Below are positions 25,458-37,908 of a DNA stretch of 64,000 nt, piece after piece. A model generated the notes under the pieces. The model was not told the DNA's origin, did not search any database, and saw nothing but the letters and a program-made list of their open reading frames with translations. Positions within the stretch are counted from its first letter, which is position 1; the number at the start of each line of letters is the position of its first letter. Source of the DNA: Campylobacter sp. RM5004 (lineage in GTDB: Bacteria > Campylobacterota > Campylobacteria > Campylobacterales > Campylobacteraceae); contig NZ_CP059599.1 of NCBI RefSeq assembly GCF_022369455.1, positions 400,409 through 464,408 on the forward strand. The letters are read 5' to 3'. Made by a program: the position numbers and the translations under genes.

Positions 25458-27422
25458 ATGAAATTAACAAACAAAATTCCAATGCTAGTGAGTGTGCCGC
25501 TAGTAATATGTTTTATTTTTCTTGGTGTTATGAACTATAATAGTTCAAAGTTTGATGCGATTGAGTATTCAAACAATGGCAAGCAAAAAACTCTTGAAGC
25601 TACTATGCTTTATATTGATGCTTATTTTGCAGGTAAAATGAATTTTACAACTAAGTTTGCTCAAGCTATTGAAAAAATAGATATAGATGCAAATGAAGAT
25701 ATGATTTTAAGAAGAATTAATTTATTATATTCTGCTTCAGGTCTTAATGCTTTATATTTTGCAAAAGTAAAAGATGGAAAGACTTTTTATAAAGCTGATG
25801 TAAAAACTCCAGCTAATATAATTGATGGTTTTGATGCTAGAGGTCGTGGTTGGTTTAAAGAAGCTTTAAATGCTAAGGAAGTAGGTTTAAGCGATGATAT
25901 TTATTTTGATGATAGATTAAAAACAGTTGTAGCTACAATTTATGCACCTGTTAAAAAAGATGGAAAAATAATAGGTGTAGTTGGTGGAGATTTAACTTTA
26001 AAACCATTAAAAGATAATATTTTAAAACTTAAATATTCAGCTACAAATGCAATTTTTGCGTTTGATAAACATAATCAATTCACAATACATTCAAATCCAG
26101 ATTATGAACTAAAGAAAAATCCAGTTATAGAAACAATTAAAGAAGAATTAAATAAAGCAAAAGATAAAAATGGCTTTAAAACTATTCAATATACTTTTGA
26201 AAATCACGATAAAAATGCAATTTGCGTAGTGTATGATAAGTTAGGTTGGGTAATTTGCAGCACAAATGAAAATAAAGATTTTGATGAAAATTTAGGAGAT
26301 TTATTAAAACAAAACCTAACAATCTTTACAATCTCATTAATAATCATACTAGCATTACTATACTTCCTAATCAAACACTCTCTACGCCCACTAGACATAA
26401 TCCAACAAGGTCTTAAAGAAGTATTTAGTTTAGTAAATCACGAAACCAAACACGCAAGTAAAATAAACCTAAACTCTAAAGACGAATTCGGAGCAATGGC
26501 AAGAGCTATTAATGATAATATAGAAAGAACAATCTCTTCTTTAGATAAAGACACCCAAGCAGTAGAACAAAGCGTTCAAACAGCAGCTGCAATTGAAAGC
26601 GGTGATTTAAAAGCAAGAATTACTCTAAATCCTGCAAACCCACAATTAATTGAACTAAAGAATGTATTAAATAAAATGCTTGATACTTTAGAAGATAAAG
26701 TAGGAGCTAATACAAACTCAATTGAAAAAATCTTTGATGAATATAGTCAGAACGACTTTAGAAACGAAATAAAGAATGCTAGAGGTAAGGTTGAACTTGC
26801 TACAAACATGCTAGGTAAGCAAATAAGAGATATGTTAAAAACAAACCTTGAAACTGCAAGAAACCTACAAGAAAAATCAAAAATACTAAAAACAAGTGTT
26901 ATTGATATAAACGAAGGTGCAAGAAAGCAAGCAGCAAGCTTACAAGAAAGTGCAGCAGCAGTAGAAGAAATGAGTGCATCTATGCATGCAGTAAATCAAA
27001 AATCAAACGAAGTGATTAAGAATGGAGAAGACATTAAAAATGTAATCACTATGATTAGAGACATTGCTGAGCAAATTAATCTACTTGCACTAAATGCTGC
27101 AATAGAAGCTGCAAGAGCAGGAGAGCACGGACGTGGCTTTGCAGTAGTTGCTGATGAAGTAAGAAAACTAGCTGAAAGTACTCAAAAATCTTTAACAGAA
27201 ATAGAAGCTAGTGTTAATGTATTAACTCAAGGAATAAATGATATGAGCGAAAGCATTAAAGAACAAACTCAAGCTATTACTCAAATAAATGAAGCAATAA
27301 GCAGTATAGATGAATTAACACGTGCTAATGTTGTTGTAGCTGATAATACTAATAAGATATCAGATGAAGTAGATTCTATGGCAAGCAGTGCAGTTGAATC
27401 TGTAATGAAGAATAAGTTTTAA
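25458..27422 (+). CDS. Methyl-accepting chemotaxis protein, dCache type
   Basis: A 654-residue chemoreceptor. Helix 1 (about 9-28) leads into a periplasmic double-Cache domain with [22 protein letters not shown] and [11 protein letters not shown], which usually binds amino or organic acids. Helix 2 is at about 288-306, followed by a HAMP region. The signalling tip is [47 protein letters not shown] precedes the ATG. The second half, from about base 26310, uses C-ending and CTA codons far more than the first half, suggesting a recombined module. A strong terminator follows. Confidence 0.93.
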   Translation: MKLTNKIPMLVSVPLVICFIFLGVMNYNSSKFDAIEYSNNGKQKTLEATMLYIDAYFAGKMNFTTKFAQAIEKIDIDANEDMILRRINLLYSASGLNALYFAKVKDGKTFYKADVKTPANIIDGFDARGRGWFKEALNAKEVGLSDDIYFDDRLKTVVATIYAPVKKDGKIIGVVGGDLTLKPLKDNILKLKYSATNAIFAFDKHNQFTIHSNPDYELKKNPVIETIKEELNKAKDKNGFKTIQYTFENHDKNAICVVYDKLGWVICSTNENKDFDENLGDLLKQNLTIFTISLIIILALLYFLIKHSLRPLDIIQQGLKEVFSLVNHETKHASKINLNSKDEFGAMARAINDNIERTISSLDKDTQAVEQSVQTAAAIESGDLKARITLNPANPQLIELKNVLNKMLDTLEDKVGANTNSIEKIFDEYSQNDFRNEIKNARGKVELATNMLGKQIRDMLKTNLETARNLQEKSKILKTSVIDINEGARKQAASLQESAAAVEEMSASMHAVNQKSNEVIKNGEDIKNVITMIRDIAEQINLLALNAAIEAARAGEHGRGFAVVADEVRKLAESTQKSLTEIEASVNVLTQGINDMSESIKEQTQAITQINEAISSIDELTRANVVVADNTNKISDEVDSMASSAVESVMKNKF

Positions 27423-27445
27423 TAAACACACTACATTAAAAAGCT

Positions 27446-27475
27446 AAAAGAAACTTCTTAAGTGAAGTTTCTTTT
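27446..27475 (+). terminator. Rho-independent terminator after the chemoreceptor
   Basis: AAAAGAAACTTC (27446-27457) pairs perfectly with GAAGTTTCTTTT (27464-27475), a 12-bp stem and 6-base loop. AATATATATTTTT follows. This is one of the clearest intrinsic terminators in the window. Confidence 0.8.
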
Positions 27476-27491
27476 AATATATATTTTTAAT

Positions 27492-27542
27492 AAAGAATTT
27501 GAAATAGGAATTACAAAAATTAATTCCTATTTCAAATTCTTT
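27492..27542. repeat. Perfect inverted pair of the dispersed repeat
   Basis: Arms 27492-27513 and 27521-27542 are exact complements over 22 bp, with a 7-base loop. This is the longest perfect pair of the repeat seen here. It stands between the chemoreceptor terminator and the rRNA leader, so it is not needed to end the upstream gene. Confidence 0.8.
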
Positions 27543-27639
27543 AAAATTTTTTCTCTCTTTAAGAATAATTTAAGCTTAAAGAGATAGAATACGAGCTTTA
27601 TTTCACAAATCAAAAACTTAAACAGAGCATTTAAGCAAA

Positions 27640-27647
27640 TGTTCTTT
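27640..27647 (+). promoter_or_regulatory. boxA-like antitermination element
   Basis: TGTTCTTT resembles the boxA sequence that recruits NusB/NusE to rRNA transcripts. The position ahead of the 23S gene fits; the match is short. Confidence 0.35.
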
Positions 27648-27870
27648 CTAGGTTTTATTTAATTTAATTCTATGTTTATATATAGTTTTAACCTAGTGTT
27701 ATTTTATTTATCAATGTTAAGAGTCACAAGCAAGTAATATAAAACAATTTCATAAGCTTGTTAAAGGTAATTAAGTCTTAATCTCTTTCTTAAATATTAA
27801 GAAAAAGTTTTTAAGCATCACAGCTTAGACGCTTTCCGTCTTGAAGGTTAAGAATGATTACATAAAAACT

Positions 27871-27888
27871 TTAGCAAGGAAGTAATGC
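27871..27888 (+). other. 5' strand of 23S processing stem
   Basis: This 18-base segment is an exact complement of 30890-30907 beyond the 3' end of 23S. The two flank the mature rRNA and would form the long stem cut by RNase III. Confidence 0.75.
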
Positions 27889-27974
27889 GTTTTAGTAATA
27901 CTAAAAACAATAACAATAATGCATGCAAATATATTTCAATTTTAATTGTAATAATATTTAACATTATTAATAAA

Positions 27975-30883
<2,909 letters not shown>

Positions 30884-30889
30884 AAATAA

Positions 30890-30907
30890 GCATTACTTCC
30901 TTGCTAA
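30890..30907 (+). other. 3' strand of 23S processing stem
   Basis: Exact 18-base complement of 27871-27888, just after mature 23S. It completes the RNase III-type processing stem. Confidence 0.75.
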
Positions 30908-31000
30908 GGTTTATTACTTTAGTAAGTTTAAGAGTTTAAATTACTTGCTTTTAACATTGTTATTTAAGTTTATTAAAAACTAATAGATTTAAATAACAAT

Positions 31001-31117
31001 GTCCGTGATTATACAAATGTGGTAACGCCTTGTCCCATCCCGAACCAAGAAGCTAAGCACATTGTGGGCGATGATACTGCACCTTACTGGTATGGGGAAA
31101 GTAGCTCGTTGCGGACT
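31001..31117 (+). rRNA. rrf: 5S ribosomal RNA
   Basis: The 5' GTCCGTGATTATAC and 3' GTTGCGGACT pair to form the terminal helix. The interior has the standard CCCATCCCGAAC loop and GATGATACTGC. It lies about 120 bases after 23S in the same transcript. A short T-rich stretch follows. Confidence 0.93.
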
Positions 31118-32442
31118 TGTTAAAATCTTTTTTAACTCCTTTCTTTTTAATAATAATTAATTTTACATATTTATTTTTTTAAATCAATTTTATATTTATT
31201 TATTTTTTTAAAAACGGGATAGGGCTAGAAGGTGTTTTTATTGCATTTTTCTGGTTTTTATGGTTGTTGTTTTTATTGAATTCTTTTTTTAATTTAATTT
31301 TTTAATTTAGCTACTATCTTTTTAAAAGGTTGGTGGTGAGTGCTAAATTATGCTTTAAGAATTTATATGGATTAGTTTTTGATAGTAAATTATAGAGATT
31401 ATAATTAGTAAAAAGTTATATAAGGGAAATAAAATGGCATTTAAAGATGAGAAAGCTAGAAAAAGGTTTTTTGCTATAAAAATATAGTAGTTATCAATGA
31501 TAAGACTAATAAAAATTAAGAATAGATTTAATGAAGAGGTTAAATAAGATTAACTTGTTTGGAAATATTAATCAAAATAAATACTAAAATTTATAAAATT
31601 AATTTTAATAATTATTTAAACTATAAATAATTTAATTAGTTTATTTTAAAGAAAATTTATTATATAAAAAGCCATTAAAATTATCTTTAAAACTAATTAT
31701 AGATGGTTATTTGAGGAATATTGTTTAAATAAATTATATCACTAATAGTGTTGTTTTAATAGATATGCTAAATATATAAAGTAAAATAAGTTTTGTAAGA
31801 GAATAGAAATTTATATGTTTTACATAAATTATTAAAAAAGATTAAGGCCATGTAATTAATATTTTAAAAGCAATTTCTAATTTGTGTTTTTATTAATAGC
31901 TTTGTTTGGATTGTAATTATTTTTTATTAGATAGTTTTATTATTTAATAACATTTAGTTTTAGTATTGCTAAGATTTAGTATGATAATTTATTTTTTATA
32001 TTAAAGTTTTAATGGTTTTTAAAAGTAGAGGATATTTTGTTTTAAAAATATTTTGAATTAAGTTCTTTTGTAATAATTAGATTGATTTTTAATTTATATA
32101 ATTAGTTTTGATGAATAATCTAATTTTATTATAAAACTAAATACAGAGTAATTTATTTTGCTATTATGATAAGCCTTTAAAATGTATGATAAATGAAAGT
32201 TATTTTGTATTATTTTAATAGTTAAACAAATCATGCTAATTATAAGTGTTAAGATTAAAATTGCTATTTGAAAAATATCATTATCAAAAAAAATTATATA
32301 TTATTTAGGTTTTAAGCAATTAAATACAGCAAATATTGTTAATTATTTATGCCATATTTGACAAAGTAATAACTATAGTTTATTATAAAGTTTTAATATA
32401 ATTATTAAAAATTTATTATAAAAATTAAAAAAAGGATTTTCA
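31118..32442. other. AT-rich region without a recognisable gene
   Basis: About 1.3 kb with very low GC and stops in all frames. Bases 31213-31305 stay open and would encode a hydrophobic, Trp/Phe-rich segment (GVFIAFFWFLWLLFLL) that has no start codon, so it may be a membrane-gene remnant. A 17-codon ORF with a fair ribosome site begins at 31434. No tRNA, repeat array or IS end was seen. It may be decayed coding DNA or a regulatory and structural spacer after the rRNA genes. Confidence 0.55.
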
Positions 32443-33426
32443 ATGAAAAAAAATATTTTAACTATTATTACAACTTGTGTGCTGTTTGGTACTTTATGTG
32501 CAAAAGATATATTAGATATTAACAATTTTGAAAAACATTACAATAATGATTTTATAGAAGGAGTTAAGGACTTAGAAATTGTTTTAAAAAACAATAAAGG
32601 TAAAAATGTATTAGAACCTTTTAAATGTAAAGAAAAACAAATGGTTATCACTTGTGAAAGTGATTTTTTAAGATTTGAACTTAATGAGCAAACTTTGTTT
32701 TCTACTGAAAAGATAAAAAATAGCACAAACATGCAGTATTTAGGAAAACAACAGGGTGAAATAACTATGAATGAATATTTTAAAGGAATTCCATCTACTA
32801 GTTACAATAATTTTAATTTGCAGTCTATTAAATTTGGAGAATTTATTTTTGGTTTAGCAGCACTTGCAACAATAAAAAATAAAGATATGTTATTTTTAAC
32901 AAGATTAGCGAACGATACATATAATGCAAATATAAATTTTAATATCATAAACAATGATACTCAAAGAATGTCACTAACAATCAAGCTGATAAATAGTGAT
33001 AAAAGTAACACGATAAGTATTCTTGCTGATTTTAAATTTGATAGTGAGTTTATAAATATATTAGATTTAAATAGTGTAAAATACAATGTAGAAGAGCAGT
33101 ATATAAACGATCAATTTTTAACAATAAGCGATAGTCAAACTCAAGAACTCTATAATTCACTAGTATTAAAAAATTTCAATATTTACATAAGGTTTAAAGA
33201 TGAACAACAACTAATATCAATGCTAAATAATTATAAGTATATTAACAATATAGATGAAATTATAGAATCTATAAAACAAACAAAAACTTTAGATATAAAT
33301 ATAAAGCCAAAAGAGTTTTATTTTGAAATAAAAAATAAAAATTTAGGATTAGATATTTTATCTATAACTATAAATGGCATCAATAGCAATATGCTTATTG
33401 CAGATATCTTACAAAATTTTAAATAA
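32443..33426 (+). CDS. Exported protein of unknown function
   Basis: A 327-residue protein with a clear signal peptide (residues 1-20, cleavage after TLCA). The mature part is Asn/Ile/Lys-rich with many short beta-prone stretches and no membrane helix, so it is probably periplasmic or outer-membrane associated. Two cysteines in PFKCKEKQMVITCES could form a disulphide. I recognise no family. AAAGGA precedes the ATG. It stands alone after the AT-rich gap and ends in a hairpin. Confidence 0.8.
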   Translation: MKKNILTIITTCVLFGTLCAKDILDINNFEKHYNNDFIEGVKDLEIVLKNNKGKNVLEPFKCKEKQMVITCESDFLRFELNEQTLFSTEKIKNSTNMQYLGKQQGEITMNEYFKGIPSTSYNNFNLQSIKFGEFIFGLAALATIKNKDMLFLTRLANDTYNANINFNIINNDTQRMSLTIKLINSDKSNTISILADFKFDSEFINILDLNSVKYNVEEQYINDQFLTISDSQTQELYNSLVLKNFNIYIRFKDEQQLISMLNNYKYINNIDEIIESIKQTKTLDINIKPKEFYFEIKNKNLGLDILSITINGINSNMLIADILQNFK

Positions 33427-33432
33427 GCATAC

Positions 33433-33460
33433 AAGGAACACATGTTATAGTGTGTTTCCT
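33433..33460. terminator. Hairpin after the exported unknown protein
   Basis: AGGAACACA pairs with TGTGTTTCCT (one bulged base), directly after the stop. T-rich DNA follows from 33478 onward. Confidence 0.5.
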
Positions 33461-33576
33461 AAATTTATCATAGTATATATTTTTTTTCATTTAGCTTTAA
33501 AATTATCGTAAATAATACTAGCTTTGCAACCTTTTAACTTATCTAAAAAAATAATTAATTTATCACTAAATATCAT

Positions 33577-34092
33577 TCATAAATTCACATATTTATTATT
33601 TTTAGCTCTTATGATTATAAAAATAAAAGAGATGAAAAGCGATAAAATATCAAAAAATAAATTAAATTTATTAATTACAAACATACTTACAAATAATGCT
33701 AATAAATAAACCAAAGCAAGGTTTTTATTAATAAAATAAGTAATCAAGCAAACTATCATAAGTGCTATTACATTAAAGCTACTATAAATATCAACGCTAA
33801 TTATATTCAAATAAGCAAGTAAAAAAATAAAATTAATGCAAAACACAAACAAAGAGCTTTTAAAATCTATACACCTAGTTTGCTTAAAAATAATTAGCAT
33901 TAGCAAATAAAGACTAATTATGCTTATATTTGAGAATATACTATAAGTAAAATCATTTATGCTTAGCTCATTATAGATATTTATATTTGTAAGAATTATT
34001 ATAAAAAACATAGTAATAATTGACTTTATAGAATATTTTTTCACAAAAATTACAAAAATTGCTAGATAAAGTAAGGTATAAAGAGCGTGCAT
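33577..34092 (-). CDS. Small polytopic membrane protein
   Basis: A 171-residue, almost wholly hydrophobic protein with about six short helices and no recognised motif. The start is 2 bases after the stop of the sialidase-like gene, so it should be co-transcribed and probably coupled with it. It could be an acyltransferase- or O-antigen-type accessory membrane protein, but nothing in the sequence decides this. Expression may follow the ON/OFF state of the upstream G tract through polarity. Confidence 0.65.
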   Translation of the reverse strand: MHALYTLLYLAIFVIFVKKYSIKSIITMFFIIILTNINIYNELSINDFTYSIFSNISIISLYLLMLIIFKQTRCIDFKSSLFVFCINFIFLLAYLNIISVDIYSSFNVIALMIVCLITYFINKNLALVYLLALFVSMFVINKFNLFFDILSLFISFIFIIIRAKNNKYVNL

Positions 34093-34094
34093 GC

Positions 34095-35174
34095 TTAATC
34101 CTTTAATAAATATTGTTTTAAATTAATAAAATCACGATTATGTGTATAAGAAATATAAAATGAATTATCATCATTAACAACACTTGCATAACTCATTTCG
34201 TCTCCTTTATCAATATCATAAAGCTTTGTAAAATTTGAGTTTTTGTCCATTAAAGCTAGGCTTAATGTATTTCGCAAGCCTGTTAAATCACTATTATAAA
34301 CTAGATAGATTTTATTGTTTGCGTTAAATAAAGCCACTGAATTATCATAATTTTTAAGATTTGATTTTACTAAATCACTACATTTAAAGTATTTATCGCA
34401 AGTTAGAGTATATAAGTCATTATTAGCCTTTTTATCAGCTCTAAAAGTAAATAAGATTTTAGAATTATCTAAAGCCACAACGCTTGGTTGAAACAAGCCA
34501 TTTTTGTTTGTAATCTTGTTAATTTTTAATAATTCTCCACTCTCATCAAAAACTAAAGCAAGAGAATATTTATTCAAAAGTTCATGATAAATAGGCAAAA
34601 TAAAGCCTTGTTTATCGCTAAAGCTAATATTTATAGCATTGTTTTTCACCAAATGAGAGATATTTAAATAAGGGCTTAGATTAAGACTTTGTTTAAACTC
34701 AAAATCAATTATATTTATATCGCTTACATAATGATATATCTTGCTATTTGCCCAGCCGCCAAAACTAACGCCTACAACAAATAAATGAATTTTATCATTG
34801 CAAGTTACAAGAACAGGATTTCCTAATTTTTTGATATATTCTTTAGTATCACTCATGAGTTTTTGTCTATCTAGTAAAACAAATGCGTCACTGATTTTTT
34901 CATTATCTTTTAGATTTGCATATATTTTTACATCTTTAGCGCCTTCTTTAGAGCCTGCAAAATAAGTAATTAATAAATAATTATCTTTAAGCATTGTAAG
35001 GCTTGATGAGTGAAAACTTTTTGGATTTTTGGAGTTTGGGATTTGCTCGCTTTTTTCTTCTTTTATGTTTGTTTTTTGAAGGTTTGTATTTATTTCATAT
35101 TCTAAATTTGAAAAATACCCCCCCCCCCATGCACAAATTATTGTGCTAATAAAAAATAAAATAAATTGTTTCAT
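34095..35174 (-). CDS. Phase-variable sialidase-like (BNR_2) exported protein
   Basis: A 359-residue protein with a signal peptide (about 1-15) and a six-bladed propeller-type domain. SFHSSSLTMLKDNYLLITYFAGSKEGAKDVKIY, LGNPVLV, GGWANSKIYHYVS and LPIYHELLNKY are motifs of the BNR_2 sialidase-like family; only short pieces are certain homologues. Typical sialidase Arg-triad residues are not obvious, so activity is unproven. An 11-base G tract covers codons 16-19, and at this length the frame is open (ON). It heads a two-gene unit with a membrane protein. Confidence 0.75.
   Translation of the reverse strand: MKQFILFFISTIICAWGGGYFSNLEYEINTNLQKTNIKEEKSEQIPNSKNPKSFHSSSLTMLKDNYLLITYFAGSKEGAKDVKIYANLKDNEKISDAFVLLDRQKLMSDTKEYIKKLGNPVLVTCNDKIHLFVVGVSFGGWANSKIYHYVSDINIIDFEFKQSLNLSPYLNISHLVKNNAINISFSDKQGFILPIYHELLNKYSLALVFDESGELLKINKITNKNGLFQPSVVALDNSKILFTFRADKKANNDLYTLTCDKYFKCSDLVKSNLKNYDNSVALFNANNKIYLVYNSDLTGLRNTLSLALMDKNSNFTKLYDIDKGDEMSYASVVNDDNSFYISYTHNRDFINLKQYLLKD
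35118..35128 (-). repeat. Poly-G tract (G11) in sialidase-like gene
   Basis: Eleven C on the plus strand are eleven G in the coding strand, right after the signal peptide (AWGGGY). This is the length and position of a Campylobacter slipped-strand contingency tract. Loss or gain of one G would truncate the product. Confidence 0.85.
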
Positions 35175-35295
35175 AATTTCCTTTCAAAATGATTTTGCTT
35201 AATCTAATACATAATTATTAATGTTTAGATTAAAAAAGGAATTTGAATAATTGTTTAATTAGTTTATAATGTTTAAAACTATTAAAGGATTTAAC

Positions 35296-35544
35296 ATGCA
35301 AAAAGAAAAAAGAACTAAGAAGTTTTTAAACTCAGTAGATATTACATTTTTTTTATTTTTATGCTTTTATATTAGCATTGACCCATATCAAAACGGAATA
35401 AATCAATCAAACATCGCAGCATTTTTACCAACAATTGCTGTTTTACTTCTAATGATTGCAAAAAACTTAAAAGAAAACGAAGTAATAGACCTTGAAAACA
35501 AACTAAAAGAAAAAGAAGAAGAGCTAAACAAACTTAAAAAGTAA
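35296..35544 (+). CDS. Small membrane protein with coiled-coil tail
   Basis: An 82-residue protein. Two hydrophobic segments (about 14-30 and 41-57) are followed by a charged helix (NEVIDLENKLKEKEEELNKLK) likely to form a coiled coil. An in-frame ATG at 35269 exists, but AAAGGA sits six bases before the ATG at 35296, so I choose the latter. No family is recognised. It ends at a dispersed repeat and lies between the sialidase-like gene and the iron-uptake module. Confidence 0.65.
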   Translation: MQKEKRTKKFLNSVDITFFLFLCFYISIDPYQNGINQSNIAAFLPTIAVLLLMIAKNLKENEVIDLENKLKEKEEELNKLKK

Positions 35545-35561
35545 ATTCCTAATTCAAATTC
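35544..35561. repeat. Dispersed repeat, single variant copy
   Basis: AATTCCTAATTCAAATTC starts on the last base of the stop codon of the small membrane protein gene. Confidence 0.7.
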
Positions 35562-35594
35562 CTTTGAAAATATAATAAATTTTTAAAGGAATTT
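35556..35594. terminator. Hairpin after small membrane protein gene
   Basis: AAATTCCTTT (35556-35565) can pair with AAAGGAATTT (35585-35594) across a 19-base loop. It uses the 3' part of the repeat copy as one arm. Confidence 0.4.
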
Positions 35595-35660
35595 ATTAAT
35601 AATCATTATAAGAATTAATATATTTTAATAATTAATATAACCTTAATTTAATAATAAAAT

Positions 35661-35720
35661 TAAAATGATAATAAATTTTAATATTAACTTTTTTTATTAT
35701 AGAATATCATTTTTATTATC
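35661..35720 (+). promoter_or_regulatory. Fur-box-like sequences before first TonB receptor
   Basis: Two AT-rich imperfect dyads, AATGATAATAAATTTTAA (from 35664) and ATATCATTTTTATTATC (35704-35720), resemble GATAATNATTATC half-sites. Iron repression by Fur fits the genes downstream, but the background is very AT-rich. Confidence 0.4.
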
Positions 35721-35735
35721 AATTAAGGAGAAATC

Positions 35736-37784
35736 TTGAAAAAAACTTTTAAACTATCATTAGTTTTATGTTTAATGGGAGGAGGTATTAATTTAGCAGC
35801 TAATGATAATGCTACACTTGATACTATTGAAGTAAATGCGAATGCTATTGGTTATTCTAGTCTTGATTCGTTTGATATTAGCAATAAAAATGCTTCTCAT
35901 ATAAGAGATATTATGCGTGATATTCCTGGCGTTTATGTTGGTGGTACAAATAATTTAAACCAAAAACTTTATATGCGTGGTGTAAATGATAGGGGTATTA
36001 ATATTACAATAGATGGTGCAAGACAGCGTGGAAATGTGTTTCATCATTCAGCTGATTTGATTTTAGATACTGATTTATTAAAATCAGTTGATGTTGGCGT
36101 AGGTGTGTTAAGTGTTGTAAATAGCTCTGGTGCTTTAGGTGGTTCGGTTGCATTTACTACTGCAAACGCATTTGATTTACTTGAAGATGGAAGCAATTTC
36201 GGTGGTAAAATCAAAACTTCTTATTCAAGCAATAATAAAGAATGGCAAAAGTCATTAACATCATACGGACAATACAACGGTTTTGGTTTATTAGGCTATG
36301 TAAATCATAAAGATTATGGATATGGCAAAGACGGCAATGGCAATGAAATAGGTGGAGATGGAAAAGACCTTAGCTATTTAATTAAAGCAAGCTTAGAAAA
36401 AGATGATAGCAAAGCAAATCTTAGTTTAGAGCATAATGAATATAAGGGTTTATATCCATTTAGAGCTGAATTTGGTGGAACTAACGCAGTTACAAAACAA
36501 AGATCGCAAGATTTAATAAATCAAAAAATGCTAAGAGACACCTATACAGCAAATTATAATTATAATCCTAGCGAATTAGTAGATTTAAACTTAAGAGCGT
36601 ATTTAACTGAACACAGATTAAAATGGCTACCTTTTAGTGATGAATATGTGAAAGCAAACAACACTAGCACTAGAATTTTTGATGGTGGCGTAAGAACTTA
36701 TGGTGTGTATTTGAATAATAAATCTATATTAGAAAATAGTGGATTTACACATACTTTTAAATATGGATATGAATTTTACAATACAAGCTCATTTATGAAA
36801 GAAAGCGGTAGCAAATCTTTAGATGCAAGTGGCAATCTAGTTACTAAAAATGTAAATCTAGCACCTAACGATAAAGCACAAAACCATTCATTCTATATAG
36901 AAGATACAATAGCTTATGGTAATTTAAGCGTAATTCCTGGAATTAGATTTGATTATTTTAAATTAACAACTCTTGCTGATAATTTAAAACAAACTTCTTA
37001 TTCTTTTAAAAACGTTTCTCCTGCTATTGCAGTTGATTACAAGTTTAATAATGGCTTTAATTTATTTGCAGGGTATTCAAAAGTATTTAGAGGACCAGAT
37101 CCGATTGAGTCTTTAAGACTTACAGAAGGTCAAGCTGCATCTATTATAGCTTCAAAAGATTTAGAGCCTGAAACAGGACATGCAAAAGAAATAGGATTTG
37201 GTTATAAGAATAGTTTTGATAGCCACAATGTAAATTTTATAGCTAAATACTTCCACACAGAATACCAAAATTTAATCAAAGAAATGGTTAGTACAACTGG
37301 TAAAAAAGGCGATCCAAGTTATGCTCGTGTTAATGGCGGTAAAGCAAATGTAAGTGGATTTGAACTTTTTGCAGGTTATAGCTATGAAGATTTTAAAACA
37401 AGCATAAGTTATACAACTCAAAAAACAGATTTAAGAAACAAAAACGACATTAAAGGTGGTGTTTTAGCATATAGCGATAGTGGCGATAAATATACATTTA
37501 ATGCAGAATATTTCATTAGACCTATTGATTTAAACATAGGTTATAACTTGATTTATGTAACAAGTAAAAATATTGAAACTTTTGTGAAACCTAGTTATGC
37601 AGTAAGTGATGTTTATTTAAGTTATACACCTAGCTTTGCAAAGGGCTTAGAGCTTAATTTAAGCGTTAATAATATTTTCAATAAAGCATATTATTCACAT
37701 TCACAAAGAGCATTTGGTAGTGATTCAAGAAACGATTGGGAAGCTGGTCGTGATGTAAGAATTAGCTTTAGCTATAAGTTTTAA
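35736..37784 (+). CDS. TonB-dependent receptor (haem/transferrin-iron type)
   Basis: Outer-membrane gated channel of 682 residues. It has a signal peptide (about 1-22), then a TonB box region (DTIEVNANAIG), a plug domain with IPGVYVGGTNNLNQKLYMRGVNDRGINITIDGARQ, and a 22-strand barrel ending in aromatic F (SFSYKF). The plug wording resembles haem/haemoglobin or CtuA-like receptors. The start is TTG at 35736, with AAGGAG six bases upstream. It is followed by a second receptor and TonB/ExbBD genes. The ligand is not provable from sequence. Confidence 0.88.
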   Translation: MKKTFKLSLVLCLMGGGINLAANDNATLDTIEVNANAIGYSSLDSFDISNKNASHIRDIMRDIPGVYVGGTNNLNQKLYMRGVNDRGINITIDGARQRGNVFHHSADLILDTDLLKSVDVGVGVLSVVNSSGALGGSVAFTTANAFDLLEDGSNFGGKIKTSYSSNNKEWQKSLTSYGQYNGFGLLGYVNHKDYGYGKDGNGNEIGGDGKDLSYLIKASLEKDDSKANLSLEHNEYKGLYPFRAEFGGTNAVTKQRSQDLINQKMLRDTYTANYNYNPSELVDLNLRAYLTEHRLKWLPFSDEYVKANNTSTRIFDGGVRTYGVYLNNKSILENSGFTHTFKYGYEFYNTSSFMKESGSKSLDASGNLVTKNVNLAPNDKAQNHSFYIEDTIAYGNLSVIPGIRFDYFKLTTLADNLKQTSYSFKNVSPAIAVDYKFNNGFNLFAGYSKVFRGPDPIESLRLTEGQAASIIASKDLEPETGHAKEIGFGYKNSFDSHNVNFIAKYFHTEYQNLIKEMVSTTGKKGDPSYARVNGGKANVSGFELFAGYSYEDFKTSISYTTQKTDLRNKNDIKGGVLAYSDSGDKYTFNAEYFIRPIDLNIGYNLIYVTSKNIETFVKPSYAVSDVYLSYTPSFAKGLELNLSVNNIFNKAYYSHSQRAFGSDSRNDWEAGRDVRISFSYKF

Positions 37785-37793
37785 TATTATTTA

Positions 37794-37823
37794 AATTTGC
37801 GATTTAGAAATAAGTCGCAAATT
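37794..37823. terminator. Hairpin between the two receptor genes
   Basis: AATTTGCGA (37794-37802) pairs with TCGCAAATT (37815-37823), with a 12-base loop, shortly after the first receptor stop. There is no T run, so it may attenuate or stabilise mRNA. Confidence 0.45.
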
Positions 37824-37826
37824 ATA

Positions 37827-37843
37827 TAATGATAATAATTTTA
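37827..37843 (+). promoter_or_regulatory. Fur-box-like sequence before second receptor
   Basis: ATAATGATAATAATTTT matches the repeated GATAAT pattern of Fur sites and lies 66 bases before the second receptor ATG. Confidence 0.4.
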
Positions 37844-37908
37844 AGTATATTTTAAGATTGTTATGTTTTAATAAAAATTTTTATAATTACTATCATAAAA
37901 GGATATGA

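Larger units (their letters stand above)
27543..27974 (+). other. Leader region of the 23S-5S unit
   Basis: About 430 bases without a gene. Visible items are a 9-bp hairpin (27555-27563 with 27575-27583), a boxA-like TGTTCTTT at 27640, a CTAGGTT/AACCTAG pairing (27648-27654 with 27690-27696) and the 5' half of the 23S processing stem. No 16S sequence and no tRNA fold are present. The rRNA promoter is probably in the first 100 bases but I cannot fix it. Confidence 0.6.

Noticed and set aside
27543-27974. A tRNA gene between the chemoreceptor and 23S
   Set aside because: No cloverleaf or GTTCGA T-loop could be found in this stretch.
33524-33709. Plus-strand 61-codon ORF
   Set aside because: It overlaps the 3' part of the minus-strand membrane-protein gene and has no convincing ribosome site; its composition mirrors the antisense of a hydrophobic gene.
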